A stretch of DNA of 28,383 nucleotides from CAIUVD01 sp044338255 (GCA_044338255.1 JBIILZ010000045.1:1-28383), one strand, 5' to 3'; shown: positions 15,872-23,670, counted from the first letter of the stretch. Translations and numbers: made by a program. The notes: generated by a model not told the origin, from the letters alone.

Positions 15872-17203
15872 TTACTGGGCTTTATTCCACCACCGCAAAG
15901 CGCTCCACCAGGGGGATGCCGAAGGCGTCGCCGACCCCTCTTCGGCTGCGGCCAAGCACGATTCATGCAAGGAGGTCAGCGCCGGCGAGTCCGGCAGCAG
16001 GCCGATCGCACGCGCCAGATGTTCGACCGCCCGCGTCCGGCATTTCCAGGCCCCGCTCTGGTCCCCGGCATCGCTCAGCTGCTCGGCCTCCGCCATCAGC
16101 TGACGACCGGCTTCGGCCTCGCTGAGGGCCGCATCTTCATTGCCGGCGTTGAGCAGCCAACGGCGCAATTGCTCGACGAAGTCCTCGACCGTTCCGCGAT
16201 CCTCGGCCTTGCTGGCCATGGCTTGTTCACAGGCATCGATCAAGCGCGTGGGCATAAACGAATCGGCACGGTCGAGGTGGACATAGCGATTGGCGGCGGC
16301 GCACGCGATGGCCTCCATGCTGTTGCGGCTATGGAAGGGCTGCTCCCCGGTGAGCACCTGATAGAGGAGCGCGCCGAGCATGAAGAGATCGCTGTGCACG
16401 ACGACGCCGCTGCGCTCGCCACGGGCGATCTCAGGCGGCAGGCAGCCGGGGGTTCCGGCGCAGACATGCTGGCAGTGGTCGAGACGCGGACCGTGGAAAT
16501 CCCCATCGGGCCCGGGCGCGATCGACATCGCTAGGCCCCAGTCGAGCACCAGCACCTCGCCGTACTCGCCGACCATGATGTTCTTGGCCTTGATGTCGCG
16601 ATGGATGATGCCGCGGCTGTGGGCGAAGCGGATGGCATCGCAGACCTTGATCAGGATCTCGACATTGCGGGCGATGGCGGCGCGCGAGCAATCGCCTTCG
16701 ATGACCGTTTCCATGGTCACGCCACGGACGTGCTTCATCACCAGGCAATGATCGGCCGCGTCATAGACGGGGATGATGTTGGGATGTTCGAGATAGGCCG
16801 TGACCAGGGCCTCGGCGCGGAACAGCAGCTGCTTGCGCATCTCCTGGGTCTCGTTGCTGCGCAGGACCTTCACCGCCACGTCGCGGGCCAGGGCATGCTG
16901 GCGGGCCTGATAGACCGCGCCCATGCCGCCCTCGCCGAGCACCCGGTGCAGGCGGTAGCGACGATTGAACTCATGGTAGTGACGGGTGGCATTGGCCAGT
17001 TCCGGCGGCGTCGCCGGCATCGGCGTCGGCACCCGCGACTGGCGGCCGCTGAGCGCGGCGTGCAGCGGCTCCAAGGTCGTGGCCGAGGGTTGGCCGGCCT
17101 CGTGCGGGACCAGGGTCGCGGTCGGATCATCCTCGCCCGCCGAGCCGACCATCTCCTGCCAGATGGCGCTGACCTCTTGCGACATGCCATCCGGTGAATC
17201 CAT
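15872..17203 (-). CDS. Ser/Thr protein kinase with DWG motif and helical C-terminal tail
   Basis: A 443-residue soluble Hanks-type kinase. Residues 1-80 are a low-complexity N-terminus. The catalytic domain (about 83-350) has GEGGMGAVY (90-98), VAVKV with K112, the catalytic loop HRDIKAKN with D203, DWGLA with D221 in place of DFG, and PPE near 256-258 for APE. DWG and PPE variants are common in planctomycete-type and some deltaproteobacterial kinases and are compatible with activity. Residues 355-422 form Ala/Glu-rich helices that resemble one or two TPR-like repeats. There is no membrane segment. The first ATG lacks a near ribosome site, but a TATACT box ends 5 bases before it, so the mRNA may be leaderless; an alternative ATG lies six codons in. 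It precedes the binding protein/histidine kinase pair by 135 bases, so it may be transcribed separately. Confidence 0.9.
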   Translation of the reverse strand: MDSPDGMSQEVSAIWQEMVGSAGEDDPTATLVPHEAGQPSATTLEPLHAALSGRQSRVPTPMPATPPELANATRHYHEFNRRYRLHRVLGEGGMGAVYQARQHALARDVAVKVLRSNETQEMRKQLLFRAEALVTAYLEHPNIIPVYDAADHCLVMKHVRGVTMETVIEGDCSRAAIARNVEILIKVCDAIRFAHSRGIIHRDIKAKNIMVGEYGEVLVLDWGLAMSIAPGPDGDFHGPRLDHCQHVCAGTPGCLPPEIARGERSGVVVHSDLFMLGALLYQVLTGEQPFHSRNSMEAIACAAANRYVHLDRADSFMPTRLIDACEQAMASKAEDRGTVEDFVEQLRRWLLNAGNEDAALSEAEAGRQLMAEAEQLSDAGDQSGAWKCRTRAVEHLARAIGLLPDSPALTSLHESCLAAAEEGSATPSASPWWSALRWWNKAQ

Positions 17204-17208
17204 CGGCG

Positions 17209-17238
17209 AGTATACCCTCGGTTGTCGACGCTGCGCAA
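17209..17238 (-). promoter_or_regulatory. putative promoter giving a leaderless kinase mRNA
   Basis: TTGCGC (17233-17238) and TATACT (17209-17214), on the minus strand, are 18 bases apart. Only 5 bases separate the -10 box from the ATG at 17203, placing the expected transcript start at or next to the start codon. The lack of a ribosome site agrees with leaderless translation. Confidence 0.45.
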
Positions 17239-17294
17239 GGCGCCATCAACGGATATCTACGATCGTTAGCGTTGATGATTCCCGCCGGCCTTTT

Positions 17295-17462
17295 CTAGGA
17301 GCCTGTCGGGAATAGATGACCGAGGATGGCGAAGGTATCGTCCGGCAGATCCAAGGCGGCAAAGCGGGCGGATAGCGGGAGCTATCTGACCGTTTTGCCA
17401 ACGCCGGAGCTGCCGGACGAGACCGAGTCAGCCGACCGAATCTATTCCCGACAGGCTCCTAG
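17295..17462. mobile_element. 168-bp fold-back MITE-like element with 23-bp perfect inverted repeats
   Basis: Perfect 23-bp terminal inverted repeats (17295-17317 and 17440-17462) begin CTAGGAGCCTGTCGGG. CTAG at each end could be a 4-base target duplication, as in elements that use a YTAR target, but it is palindromic and so ambiguous. The interior also pairs: GTCCGGCAG with CTGCCGGAC, GGCAAA with TTTGCC, and GATAGC with GCTATC around a 4-base loop. The whole element can therefore fold into one long hairpin. It encodes no protein, so it must depend on a transposase elsewhere. Confidence 0.8.
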
Positions 17463-17525
17463 GAGTCTGTCGGAGATAGGCTTGGTCGGATGACTCGGTC
17501 TCGTACGTCATCTCCGGCGTGGATT
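17460..17525. mobile_element. partial second copy of the MITE-like element, abutting the first
   Basis: Starts TAGGAGTCTGTCGGAGATAG. Over about 65 bases it matches the reverse complement of the right half of the complete element, sharing for example GACTCGGTCTCGT and CTCCGGCGT. Its outer end meets the right end of the complete copy in the near-palindrome GGCTCCTAGGAGTC. The far half is missing. Confidence 0.65.
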
Positions 17526-17647
17526 TCACCGCACGCCTCCGATGCCATTCCCCACGGACTCGGCGGACAGCTGGCACTTTACCACGTCGAACGCTTCCTG
17601 TAGACGGTGCTCCGGTGACCTCGCTGCCGCGAGTACTGCGACCTGAC

Positions 17648-17663
17648 CTGAGTCGAAACTCAG
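17648..17663 (-). terminator. short TTCG-loop hairpin directly after the last cheY stop
   Basis: On the minus strand, CTGAGT, a TTCG loop and ACTCAG follow the TAG stop immediately. The stem is only 6 bp and there is no T-tract, so termination is uncertain. It marks the 3' end of operon B. Confidence 0.35.
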
Positions 17664-18071
17664 CTATCCAACCTTCACCGGCGGGATGCCGATCTTGGTG
17701 AAGGCCTCAGTCAGGCTCTGCCAATTGACGGGCTTGATCAGGTAGCCTTCGCACTGCGCGCGGAAGGCCATCATGATGCTATCGCGGGCATCGATGCTGG
17801 TGGTCATGATGATCTTGATGCCGGCCCCGCCGGTTCGACCGAATCCGTGCTCGACGGCGCGGATGCAGCGCAGACAGGCCTGGCCATCGAGGCCCGGCAT
17901 CATGATGTCGAGACACACCAGATCGAAGGGCTGGTTCTTGACCAGCGCCGTCGTGAAGGTCCGGATGAGCGCTTCGCCATCCGCGACCGCCGTCACCGAG
18001 CCGTAGAGCTTGCACATCGTGGAGAGCATCAGTGAACAGGTCTCGTTGTCTTCAGCTATGAGAATGCGCAT
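17664..18071 (-). CDS. CheY-like single-domain response regulator, end of operon B
   Basis: A 135-residue receiver with acidic E7/D8, phospho-acceptor D55 in LVCLDIMMPGLDG, T90/T91 in the switch strand and K113 in YLIKP. GAGGAAG lies about 8 bases before the ATG. An 82-base gap separates it from cheB, larger than any other gap in operon B apart from the repeat-filled one before cheR, so it may be read through or have its own promoter. It is the second CheY of this operon and could be a phosphate sink or an output to something other than motility. Its sequence is more like receivers of hybrid kinases (EDN start) than like motor CheY. Confidence 0.88.
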   Translation of the reverse strand: MRILIAEDNETCSLMLSTMCKLYGSVTAVADGEALIRTFTTALVKNQPFDLVCLDIMMPGLDGQACLRCIRAVEHGFGRTGGAGIKIIMTTSIDARDSIMMAFRAQCEGYLIKPVNWQSLTEAFTKIGIPPVKVG

Positions 18072-18153
18072 GAAATTTTCTTCCTCGAATAATATGGTTC
18101 ATTGAAAAAGGCTCGTCGAAAAAAGCGCATCGAATAGTCGTCGTCAGGAGGGT

Positions 18154-19203
18154 TCATGTCCGTCGCTCAAGACGGGCGAGGGCGTGCAAGATGCGCTCCG
18201 GCATCGCCGTCAGCGAGGCGATCTCGCAGGCCGCACCGCCGGCGATCGCCGCCTTGGGCATGCCGAAGACGACGCAGCTGGCCTCATCCTGGACGATGGT
18301 ATGCGCGCCGGCGTCACGCATGGCCTTGAGACCGGCGGCTCCATCCTGCCCCATGCCGGTGAGCAGTACGCCGACGGCATTGACCCCCGCAGCCCGGGCG
18401 GCACTCATGAAGGCGACATCGACTGCCGGTCGCTGGTAATGGACCTCCGGACCGCCACGGACCTCAACGTGGTAGCGCGCACCGCTGCGCGCCACGACCA
18501 GATGGTGGCCACCAGGAGCGACATAGGCCAGCCCAGGCAGCAGTGGCTCGCCGCCGACGGCCTCGGTGACGCGGATGCGGCTGGTGCGGTTCAGGCCCTG
18601 CGCAAACGAGGCCGTGAACATCGGTGGCATATGTTGGACGATGACCGTTCCGGGCGTATCGCCAGGCAGCGCGGCGAGGATCTCGCGCAAGGCTTCGGTG
18701 CCGCCGGTGGAAGCTCCGAGCATCAGGACGGTGTCGGTCGTCCGCTTCAGGCCGGTGCTGGGTATTACCGGTTTTTCGAGGGTCGGCAGCTCGCTGAGCC
18801 GGGGAGCACGGCAGCGCGCCGCCGCCGCGCTGCGGATCGCCCGCGCGAGGCGCGGCACAGCATCGCTGACATCGTAAGCCGATCCGGGTTTGCAGAGGAC
18901 CTCGACGGCACCGAGCTCGAAGGCGCGCATCGCCTCGCTGCTGCCCGCCGGCGTCAGGCTGGAGATGACCACCACCGGCAGCGGGTGATGGCGCATGAGC
19001 TTGGCCAGGAAGCTGATGCCATCCATGATCGGCATCTCGACGTCGAGGGTGATGACATCGGGTTTGAGTTGGACGATGAGCTCGCGGGCGACGTAGGGAT
19101 CGGGGGCGCTACCGACCACGCGAATGTCCGTGGTGCCGTTCAGGCCGTTGGTCAGCACCCGGCGCACCGTGGCGCTGTCATCGACGACCACGACCGAAAT
19201 CAT
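18154..19203 (-). CDS. cheB: CheB protein-glutamate methylesterase/deamidase
   Basis: A 349-residue response regulator that removes methyl groups from chemoreceptor glutamates and can deamidate glutamines. The receiver (1-120) has D8/D9, phospho-acceptor D54 in ITLDVEMPIMDG and K105. The esterase domain (about 155-345) carries the catalytic Ser165 in GASTGG, H191 in VQHMPP and D287 in TGMGQDG, so the triad is complete. The start at 19203 is in an ATGA overlap with cheX; an upstream in-frame extension only shadows cheX. Together with CheR and CheD it completes the receptor adaptation set of operon B. Confidence 0.96.
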   Translation of the reverse strand: MISVVVVDDSATVRRVLTNGLNGTTDIRVVGSAPDPYVARELIVQLKPDVITLDVEMPIMDGISFLAKLMRHHPLPVVVISSLTPAGSSEAMRAFELGAVEVLCKPGSAYDVSDAVPRLARAIRSAAAARCRAPRLSELPTLEKPVIPSTGLKRTTDTVLMLGASTGGTEALREILAALPGDTPGTVIVQHMPPMFTASFAQGLNRTSRIRVTEAVGGEPLLPGLAYVAPGGHHLVVARSGARYHVEVRGGPEVHYQRPAVDVAFMSAARAAGVNAVGVLLTGMGQDGAAGLKAMRDAGAHTIVQDEASCVVFGMPKAAIAGGAACEIASLTAMPERILHALARLERRT

Positions 19204-19682
19204 GCGCTCTGTCCCGACGGCACGCGCACCGCCTTGAGGATGCGCGAATTGTCGGCGTCGCCATCGATGGCCACGCCGATCACGCCTTCGACCAGGGCGA
19301 GCAGCACGACGTCGCGCGCACACAGCCGCCGAGTTGGCGTAGCTCGCGGCGGATGCAGATGGAACTCGTGATCCTGGCAGTATTTCACCGGCAGGAGATT
19401 GCCGACGATGACGTTGGCGAGTTCGTTGCACGCATCCTGGATATCGTTCTCGGCAAGGGGCTCGCCCGGCATCAGACCAAGAAGATTAGTGGCGGTGGCC
19501 TCGGCGGCACCGTGATCAAGGGCGACCACGATGCGTCCGCGGCTGCCGTCGGGACCGACCCACGGCACCTCGATCTGGATCCGCCACGGATCCGGTTCCG
19601 TCTCCGCCGGGCCGACCGGCATGAGAAAGGCCAGGTCCTCGACGACGGCGGCGATCGTTCCCAGGTAGTCGGGGTCACTCAT
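19200..19682 (-). CDS. cheX: CheX-like CheY-P phosphatase
   Basis: A 160-residue protein of the CheC/CheX/FliY phosphatase family, which dephosphorylates CheY-P. The signature helix is visible as DIQDACNELANVIVGNL, giving the E-x2-N active site E87/N90 and the following glycine. Only one such motif is present, as in CheX and unlike the two of CheC. A strong AAAGGAGG lies 6 bases before the ATG, and the gene overlaps cheY upstream and cheB downstream by ATGA. Placement between cheY and cheB supports a role in ending the CheY signal; CheZ is absent from this window. Confidence 0.85.
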   Translation of the reverse strand: MSDPDYLGTIAAVVEDLAFLMPVGPAETEPDPWRIQIEVPWVGPDGSRGRIVVALDHGAAEATATNLLGLMPGEPLAENDIQDACNELANVIVGNLLPVKYCQDHEFHLHPPRATPTRRLCARDVVLLALVEGVIGVAIDGDADNSRILKAVRVPSGQSA

Positions 19683-20071
19683 GGTGCGCCTCCTTTCAAT
19701 CCCGCCATCAATTCATCGACCGCCGCCACCAGATGTTCTGGGCGAAAAGGTTTGTGGATGAAGCCCGCACCCTGGGCCTTGAGGCGGGCGATGCGTGGCT
19801 GCGAAGACTCGGTCGAGACCACGATCACCATGGTCGCGCGCAGGGCGAGATCGGCGCGCACCTGGGTGAGGAACTCCTCGCCATCCATCACCGGCATGTT
19901 GATGTCGAGCAGTACGAGATCGACCCATTGGCTGCGCATCGCCGCCAGGGCCTGCGCCCCGTCGCCGGCTTCGACGATGCCGGCGATGTTCAGACCGGAC
20001 ATGCCGACGGCACGCGCGACCATGCCACGCATCATCCGATTATCGTCGACCACCAAGATGGAAAATGCCAT
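19679..20071 (-). CDS. cheY: CheY response regulator
   Basis: A 130-residue receiver with D9/D10, phospho-acceptor D56 in LVLLDINMPVMDG, T87 in the switch strand and K107 in FIHKPF. It should take phosphate from the operon B CheA and is presumably the main output. AGGA lies 7 bases before the start, 9 bases after cheD. Its stop overlaps the cheX start by ATGA, coupling the regulator with its likely phosphatase. Confidence 0.95.
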   Translation of the reverse strand: MAFSILVVDDNRMMRGMVARAVGMSGLNIAGIVEAGDGAQALAAMRSQWVDLVLLDINMPVMDGEEFLTQVRADLALRATMVIVVSTESSQPRIARLKAQGAGFIHKPFRPEHLVAAVDELMAGLKGGAP

Positions 20072-20080
20072 AGCGGGTTC

Positions 20081-20587
20081 CTAAAGAAGATATTTCCGGC
20101 CCTGCGACTCGATCACGGTCTCACCGCTATCGAGCTGCAGGGACATCGTACGCGGGTTGATCCCGCCGGTGTCCTCGCTGGCCAGCAGCACGCCCTGCTG
20201 CCAGAAAACCTTGCGCATCACGGTCAAATTGCGGGTGGCGATGTTGAACAGATCATTGGTGGTGACGATCATGTTCGCCGCTCCCGCGACCGTGACCCGC
20301 AACAGGCGGCGGTTGGCACCGAGATCGGTGGCAGCCTTGAAGAGCAGGGCGATGCCGAGATCTACAAAACGCTCGGGGTACTGCTGGGCGAGCCCGGGAT
20401 TGAGCTGCCCGAGCGGCAATTGGGCATGGAGCATGGCCCCGACCCGCGCATGCGGATCATAGACCACGATCCCCAAGCAGCTGCCGAGGGCGTGAGTGAT
20501 GATCTGACCGCGATCGGCGCGCCGGGCGGCGATCGCGCCGATACCGACCACCACGCGACCGGCATCGGGGAGGGTATCAGGCGACAT
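20081..20587 (-). CDS. cheD: CheD chemoreceptor glutamine deamidase
   Basis: A 168-residue CheD, which converts receptor glutamines to glutamates. The family signature THALGSCLGIVVYD (31-44) supplies the catalytic C37, and H54 lies in MLHAQLP (52-58). A conserved INPRTM motif is near the C-terminus. The start at 20587 overlaps the end of cheR by 11 bases; a longer frame to 20665 only shadows cheR. No clear ribosome site is seen, so translation may be coupled. In systems such as Bacillus, CheD activity is set by CheC; here the available family member is CheX. Confidence 0.95.
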   Translation of the reverse strand: MSPDTLPDAGRVVVGIGAIAARRADRGQIITHALGSCLGIVVYDPHARVGAMLHAQLPLGQLNPGLAQQYPERFVDLGIALLFKAATDLGANRRLLRVTVAGAANMIVTTNDLFNIATRNLTVMRKVFWQQGVLLASEDTGGINPRTMSLQLDSGETVIESQGRKYLL

Positions 20588-21374
20588 AGGTAGCCGGTGC
20601 AATGGAGCGCAGGGGGTGCTTGATCGCCGAGAGACTTTCGGAGTGACCGACGTAGAGCGTTCCACCCTTGGCCAGCAACCCCGCCATCCGGTTGACCAGG
20701 CGCTCCTGTGTCGGTTGGTCGAAATAGATCATCACATTACGGCAGAAGATGCAGTCAAAAGGACCTTTGATGGGCCACGATTCCATGAGGTTGAGGCGGG
20801 CGAAGTGCACCAGCGAACGCATCTGCGCCGTCACCGAGAAGATCGCCGGAGGACCGTGCTCGACCTGTTCGAGGGCTAGCTGGCGATCCGCCGCCGGCAA
20901 GGCCTCGATGCGATTCGCTTCGTACCTGCCGGCCTTGGCACGGGCCAGGGCGCGGGTCGAAATGTCGGTGGCGAGCAGCGCGACATCGCGCTTGTCGATG
21001 TCGGGAAGCGCCCGCAGCAGGCTGAGGGCGATGGTCCACGGTTCCTCCCCGGTGGCGGCGGCGGCGCACCACACCCGCACCCGCGAGGAGCTGCGCCCGG
21101 GCTTAGTCAGGGCCGGCAGCACGCGCTGCTCGAAATCCACGAAGTGTCCCGGTTCCCGCCGCCAGGCGGTGTGGTTGGTGGTCAGCAGATCGAGCATCAC
21201 CGTCAGCTCCTTGGCGTCCCGGCGCACCAGCTCGACATAGGCGGGAAGCCCGCAGTCGAGCTGGCGCAGTCGTTTGCCAAGTCGCGACTCAACCAGCGTG
21301 CGCTTGGCGGCGCTGAGGTTGATGCCCGCCACCTCATAGGCGATGGTCATGATGTCGGCGACGGGATCGCTCAT
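20577..21374 (-). CDS. cheR: CheR chemoreceptor methyltransferase
   Basis: A 265-residue SAM-dependent methyltransferase for receptor glutamates. It has the CheR N-terminal helical region, TTNHTAWRREPGHF (about 65-78; usually FFRE rather than WRRE), WCAAAATGEEPWTIA (about 102-116, the SAM-binding GEE site) and FDCIFCRNVMIYFD (about 205-218, the NVxIYF motif). No TPR tail is present. The start has no clear ribosome site, and the 74-base gap to the upstream MCP gene is mostly a 10-bp tandem array. The W/R substitutions in the receptor-contact motif are unusual but conservative in charge. Confidence 0.95.
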   Translation of the reverse strand: MSDPVADIMTIAYEVAGINLSAAKRTLVESRLGKRLRQLDCGLPAYVELVRRDAKELTVMLDLLTTNHTAWRREPGHFVDFEQRVLPALTKPGRSSSRVRVWCAAAATGEEPWTIALSLLRALPDIDKRDVALLATDISTRALARAKAGRYEANRIEALPAADRQLALEQVEHGPPAIFSVTAQMRSLVHFARLNLMESWPIKGPFDCIFCRNVMIYFDQPTQERLVNRMAGLLAKGGTLYVGHSESLSAIKHPLRSIAPATYVA

Positions 21375-21390
21375 AATGTTTCACTGACCG

Positions 21391-21446
21391 TGGCGGTAGG
21401 TGGCGGTAGGCGGCGGTAGGTGGCGGTAGGTGGCGGTAGGTGGCGG
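21391..21446. repeat. 10-bp tandem repeat, about 5.6 copies, in the MCP-cheR gap
   Basis: Units TGGCGGTAGG with one C-for-T variant in the third copy. The array begins 16 bases upstream of the cheR start codon and ends just after the MCP stop. A 10-bp unit would shift frame if genic. It changes the MCP-cheR distance and could affect cheR translation. Confidence 0.93.
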
Positions 21447-21448
21447 CC

Positions 21449-23611
21449 TCAGAACTTGCTGAGGACCTGCTCATCACCAGCGCCATCGTCATCGAAAGGG
21501 ATGACCTTGCTCGCCATGGTCGTGGTCGAGCGCAGCGCCTGGGTGCGGGCCATGGGCTTCTGGAGGTTCACGGTCGGCGTCGCCTTGGCCGGCCGGGCGT
21601 GGGCGGGAGCGGGAGCGCTGGGGCGCTCGGCGGATACGCCCCGGACCATCACGTCGAGTCCGGTCACCAGGCCGTTGAGCGTTTGGCTCTGCGCCGACAG
21701 CTCCTCGCCGACGGCGCTGTTCTCTTCGGCACCGGCGGCATTGCCCTGGGTGACCTGATCCATCTGGCGGACGGCGATGCTGACCTGTTCGATGCCCTGC
21801 GAGACCTCCTTGGTCGAGGCCGCGATCTCCGCCACCAGATCGTTGATCTTGCGGCTGGCGGTGGTGCTCTGGGTCACGATCTCGCTGACCCCCTTCGCCA
21901 AGATCACGCCGTTATCGGCGGCCTTGACCGAATTCTCGATCAGGGTCGAGGTGTTGCGGGCCGCCTCACCGGCACGCTGCGCGAGATTGCGCACCTCCTC
22001 GGCAACCACCGCGAAGCCCTTGCCGGCATCCCCGGCACGGGCGGCTTCGACCGCCGCATTCAGCGCCAGGAGGTTGGTCTGGAAGGCGATCTCGTCGATG
22101 GTCTTGACGATCTTCGCGGTCTGGTCGGCATTGGTCTTGATGTCCTGGATGGCCTTGGCGAGCTCGACCATCGCTTGCGAGCCGCGTTCGCCGGCCTGGC
22201 GGCCCTCGTTGGCAAGCGTCGCCGCCGAGCTCGAACTGGCGGCGGTCTGGCGCACCATCGAGCCCATCTCCTCAAGGCTGGCGCTGGTCTCTTCGAGGGC
22301 GGCAGCGGTCTTCGAGGTCCCGTCAGCGAGCGACTGAGCGCCACCCGCGACCTGCTGAGCGGCGCTGGCGGTCTCATCCGAGCACGAGGCGAGGTCGGTC
22401 ACCGTGCGCATCAGCGCGTGGACGATGCCGCGGGTGATGAAGTAGGCTAGAAGCGCCCCGGCCACGACCATCGACACCAGGCCAAGGATTACCGTCAGGG
22501 ACGCCGACTGGAGCAGGTCCATGTTCTTCTGCGATTCATCGTTCGACTGCTTGAAGGCCTCGACCACCGAACCCTCCGAAATCTCCTGCAGCTCCTTGCC
22601 CGAGGCAATGCGCTTCGCGCTGATGTCACTGAGGGTCTTGTTCAAGGCGATCAGCTCCTTGATGTCGGCTTGATAGACGTCGATGCTCTTCGCGACCACG
22701 TCCAATTCCTGGAGATGCTCCTTCAGCAGCGTCATGCTCCGAAGATGGTCGATCAGCTTATCGATCTCGGTGAACTCCGGCATCAGCTCGCTCAGCACCG
22801 TCATGTTGCGGGCCGCCTGGCCCTTCCAGCAGCCGACGCGGACCTTGGCGATCTTCTCGATCACCAGGGTGATGGTCGCGATCTTCTCGAAGCGCTTCAG
22901 CTCGTCGCTGGTGCTGATCTTGGCCTCAGCAGGCTTGGTCTCAGCGTGCTTGGCCTCAGCGTGCTTGGCCTCAGCGTGCTTGGCCTCGATGATCCGGGGC
23001 TCGATGAATTTGACGCCAGTGGACTTGGACTCAGTGGACGTGGACTCAACGGACTTGGACTCAGTGGACTTGGACTCAGTGGACTTGCCCTCAGCGGACT
23101 TGCCCACCACCTGCAGTTCCTGGCGCATCAGCTCGCTCTGCTCGGCGAGGTAATGAGAGGTGGTCTTGCTCAGCTCGGCGCCGCTGGCATTGAGTCCCTC
23201 GTTGACCTTGGCGATATGCTTGAGCTGCTCGTCGGTCTGATCGAGCAACGCATGAAAGCCATCGGCGGTAGCCTTGGCCTTGGCGGCAGCGGCACCGAAC
23301 AGCGGCAGCTTCTGATCGTTGGCGAGCTTGATCGACTGATCGACGGCAATCTCCAGGAGGGCATAATGCTTCTTCGCCTCCTCGAGAAACTTGACGTCGC
23401 CGGTGAGGGCGTAGGTCCGCGCCGCAAGCATGGTATTCGCCGCATTGCGTTCGATCTCCCCGGCATGATTAGCCTTGGGGATGTAGCTCCGGCCGAGGAT
23501 GATCGAACGGTCGACGGCGCCGTTCATGGTGTAGACCGCGAGCCCACCGACGAGGGCGCCGATGGTGAGGACGGAGGTGAAGCCGAGGGCGATCTTGGTG
23601 CCGAGTTTCAT
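21449..23611 (-). CDS. Methyl-accepting chemotaxis protein of operon B
   Basis: A 720-residue chemoreceptor. Membrane segments at about 9-29 and 369-393 enclose a large helical sensor region. Two repeat-coded inserts interrupt that region: S-T-E-S-K type (about 171-200) and A-K-H-A-E type (about 209-233). A clear HAMP domain is not seen after the second membrane segment. The signalling hairpin is DEIAFQTNLLALNAAVEAAR plus VVAEEVRNLAQRAGEAA (about 506-552). Glu/Gln-rich methylation-type helices surround it, for example AAALEETSASLEEM, fitting the adjacent CheR, CheB and CheD. The C-terminus is Pro/Ala-rich and lacks an NWETF-like CheR tether. GGAAC lies 7 bases before the start. The ligand is unknown. 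Confidence 0.93.
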   Translation of the reverse strand: MKLGTKIALGFTSVLTIGALVGGLAVYTMNGAVDRSIILGRSYIPKANHAGEIERNAANTMLAARTYALTGDVKFLEEAKKHYALLEIAVDQSIKLANDQKLPLFGAAAAKAKATADGFHALLDQTDEQLKHIAKVNEGLNASGAELSKTTSHYLAEQSELMRQELQVVGKSAEGKSTESKSTESKSVESTSTESKSTGVKFIEPRIIEAKHAEAKHAEAKHAETKPAEAKISTSDELKRFEKIATITLVIEKIAKVRVGCWKGQAARNMTVLSELMPEFTEIDKLIDHLRSMTLLKEHLQELDVVAKSIDVYQADIKELIALNKTLSDISAKRIASGKELQEISEGSVVEAFKQSNDESQKNMDLLQSASLTVILGLVSMVVAGALLAYFITRGIVHALMRTVTDLASCSDETASAAQQVAGGAQSLADGTSKTAAALEETSASLEEMGSMVRQTAASSSSAATLANEGRQAGERGSQAMVELAKAIQDIKTNADQTAKIVKTIDEIAFQTNLLALNAAVEAARAGDAGKGFAVVAEEVRNLAQRAGEAARNTSTLIENSVKAADNGVILAKGVSEIVTQSTTASRKINDLVAEIAASTKEVSQGIEQVSIAVRQMDQVTQGNAAGAEENSAVGEELSAQSQTLNGLVTGLDVMVRGVSAERPSAPAPAHARPAKATPTVNLQKPMARTQALRSTTTMASKVIPFDDDGAGDEQVLSKF
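22920..22994. repeat. 15-bp tandem repeat, five units, in the operon B MCP
   Basis: Units of the form TTGGCCTCAGCGTGC; two central copies identical, outer ones diverged. Encodes A-K-H-A-E repeats in the extracytoplasmic region. Confidence 0.92.
23010..23099. repeat. second 15-bp tandem repeat, six units, in the operon B MCP
   Basis: Units of the form TTGGACTCAGTGGAC (three exact copies) with diverged edge units. Encodes S-T-E-S-K repeats. The unit resembles that of the neighbouring array (TTGGNCTCAG core), so both probably come from one ancestral repeat. Confidence 0.92.
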
Positions 23612-23670
23612 GCGTATGTTCCGATGCTGAAAGGCTAGTTTGTTAGCTGGCTAGTTGGTTGAGAAAGCAT

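Larger units (their letters stand above)
17204..17663. other. 460-base intergenic region between operon B and the middle block
   Basis: Holds, from right to left, a small hairpin after the last operon B gene, about 120 bases with nothing recognised (17526-17647), a partial and a complete MITE-like element, and the promoter of the Ser/Thr kinase. No credible protein gene or RNA gene is seen. Confidence 0.7.
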
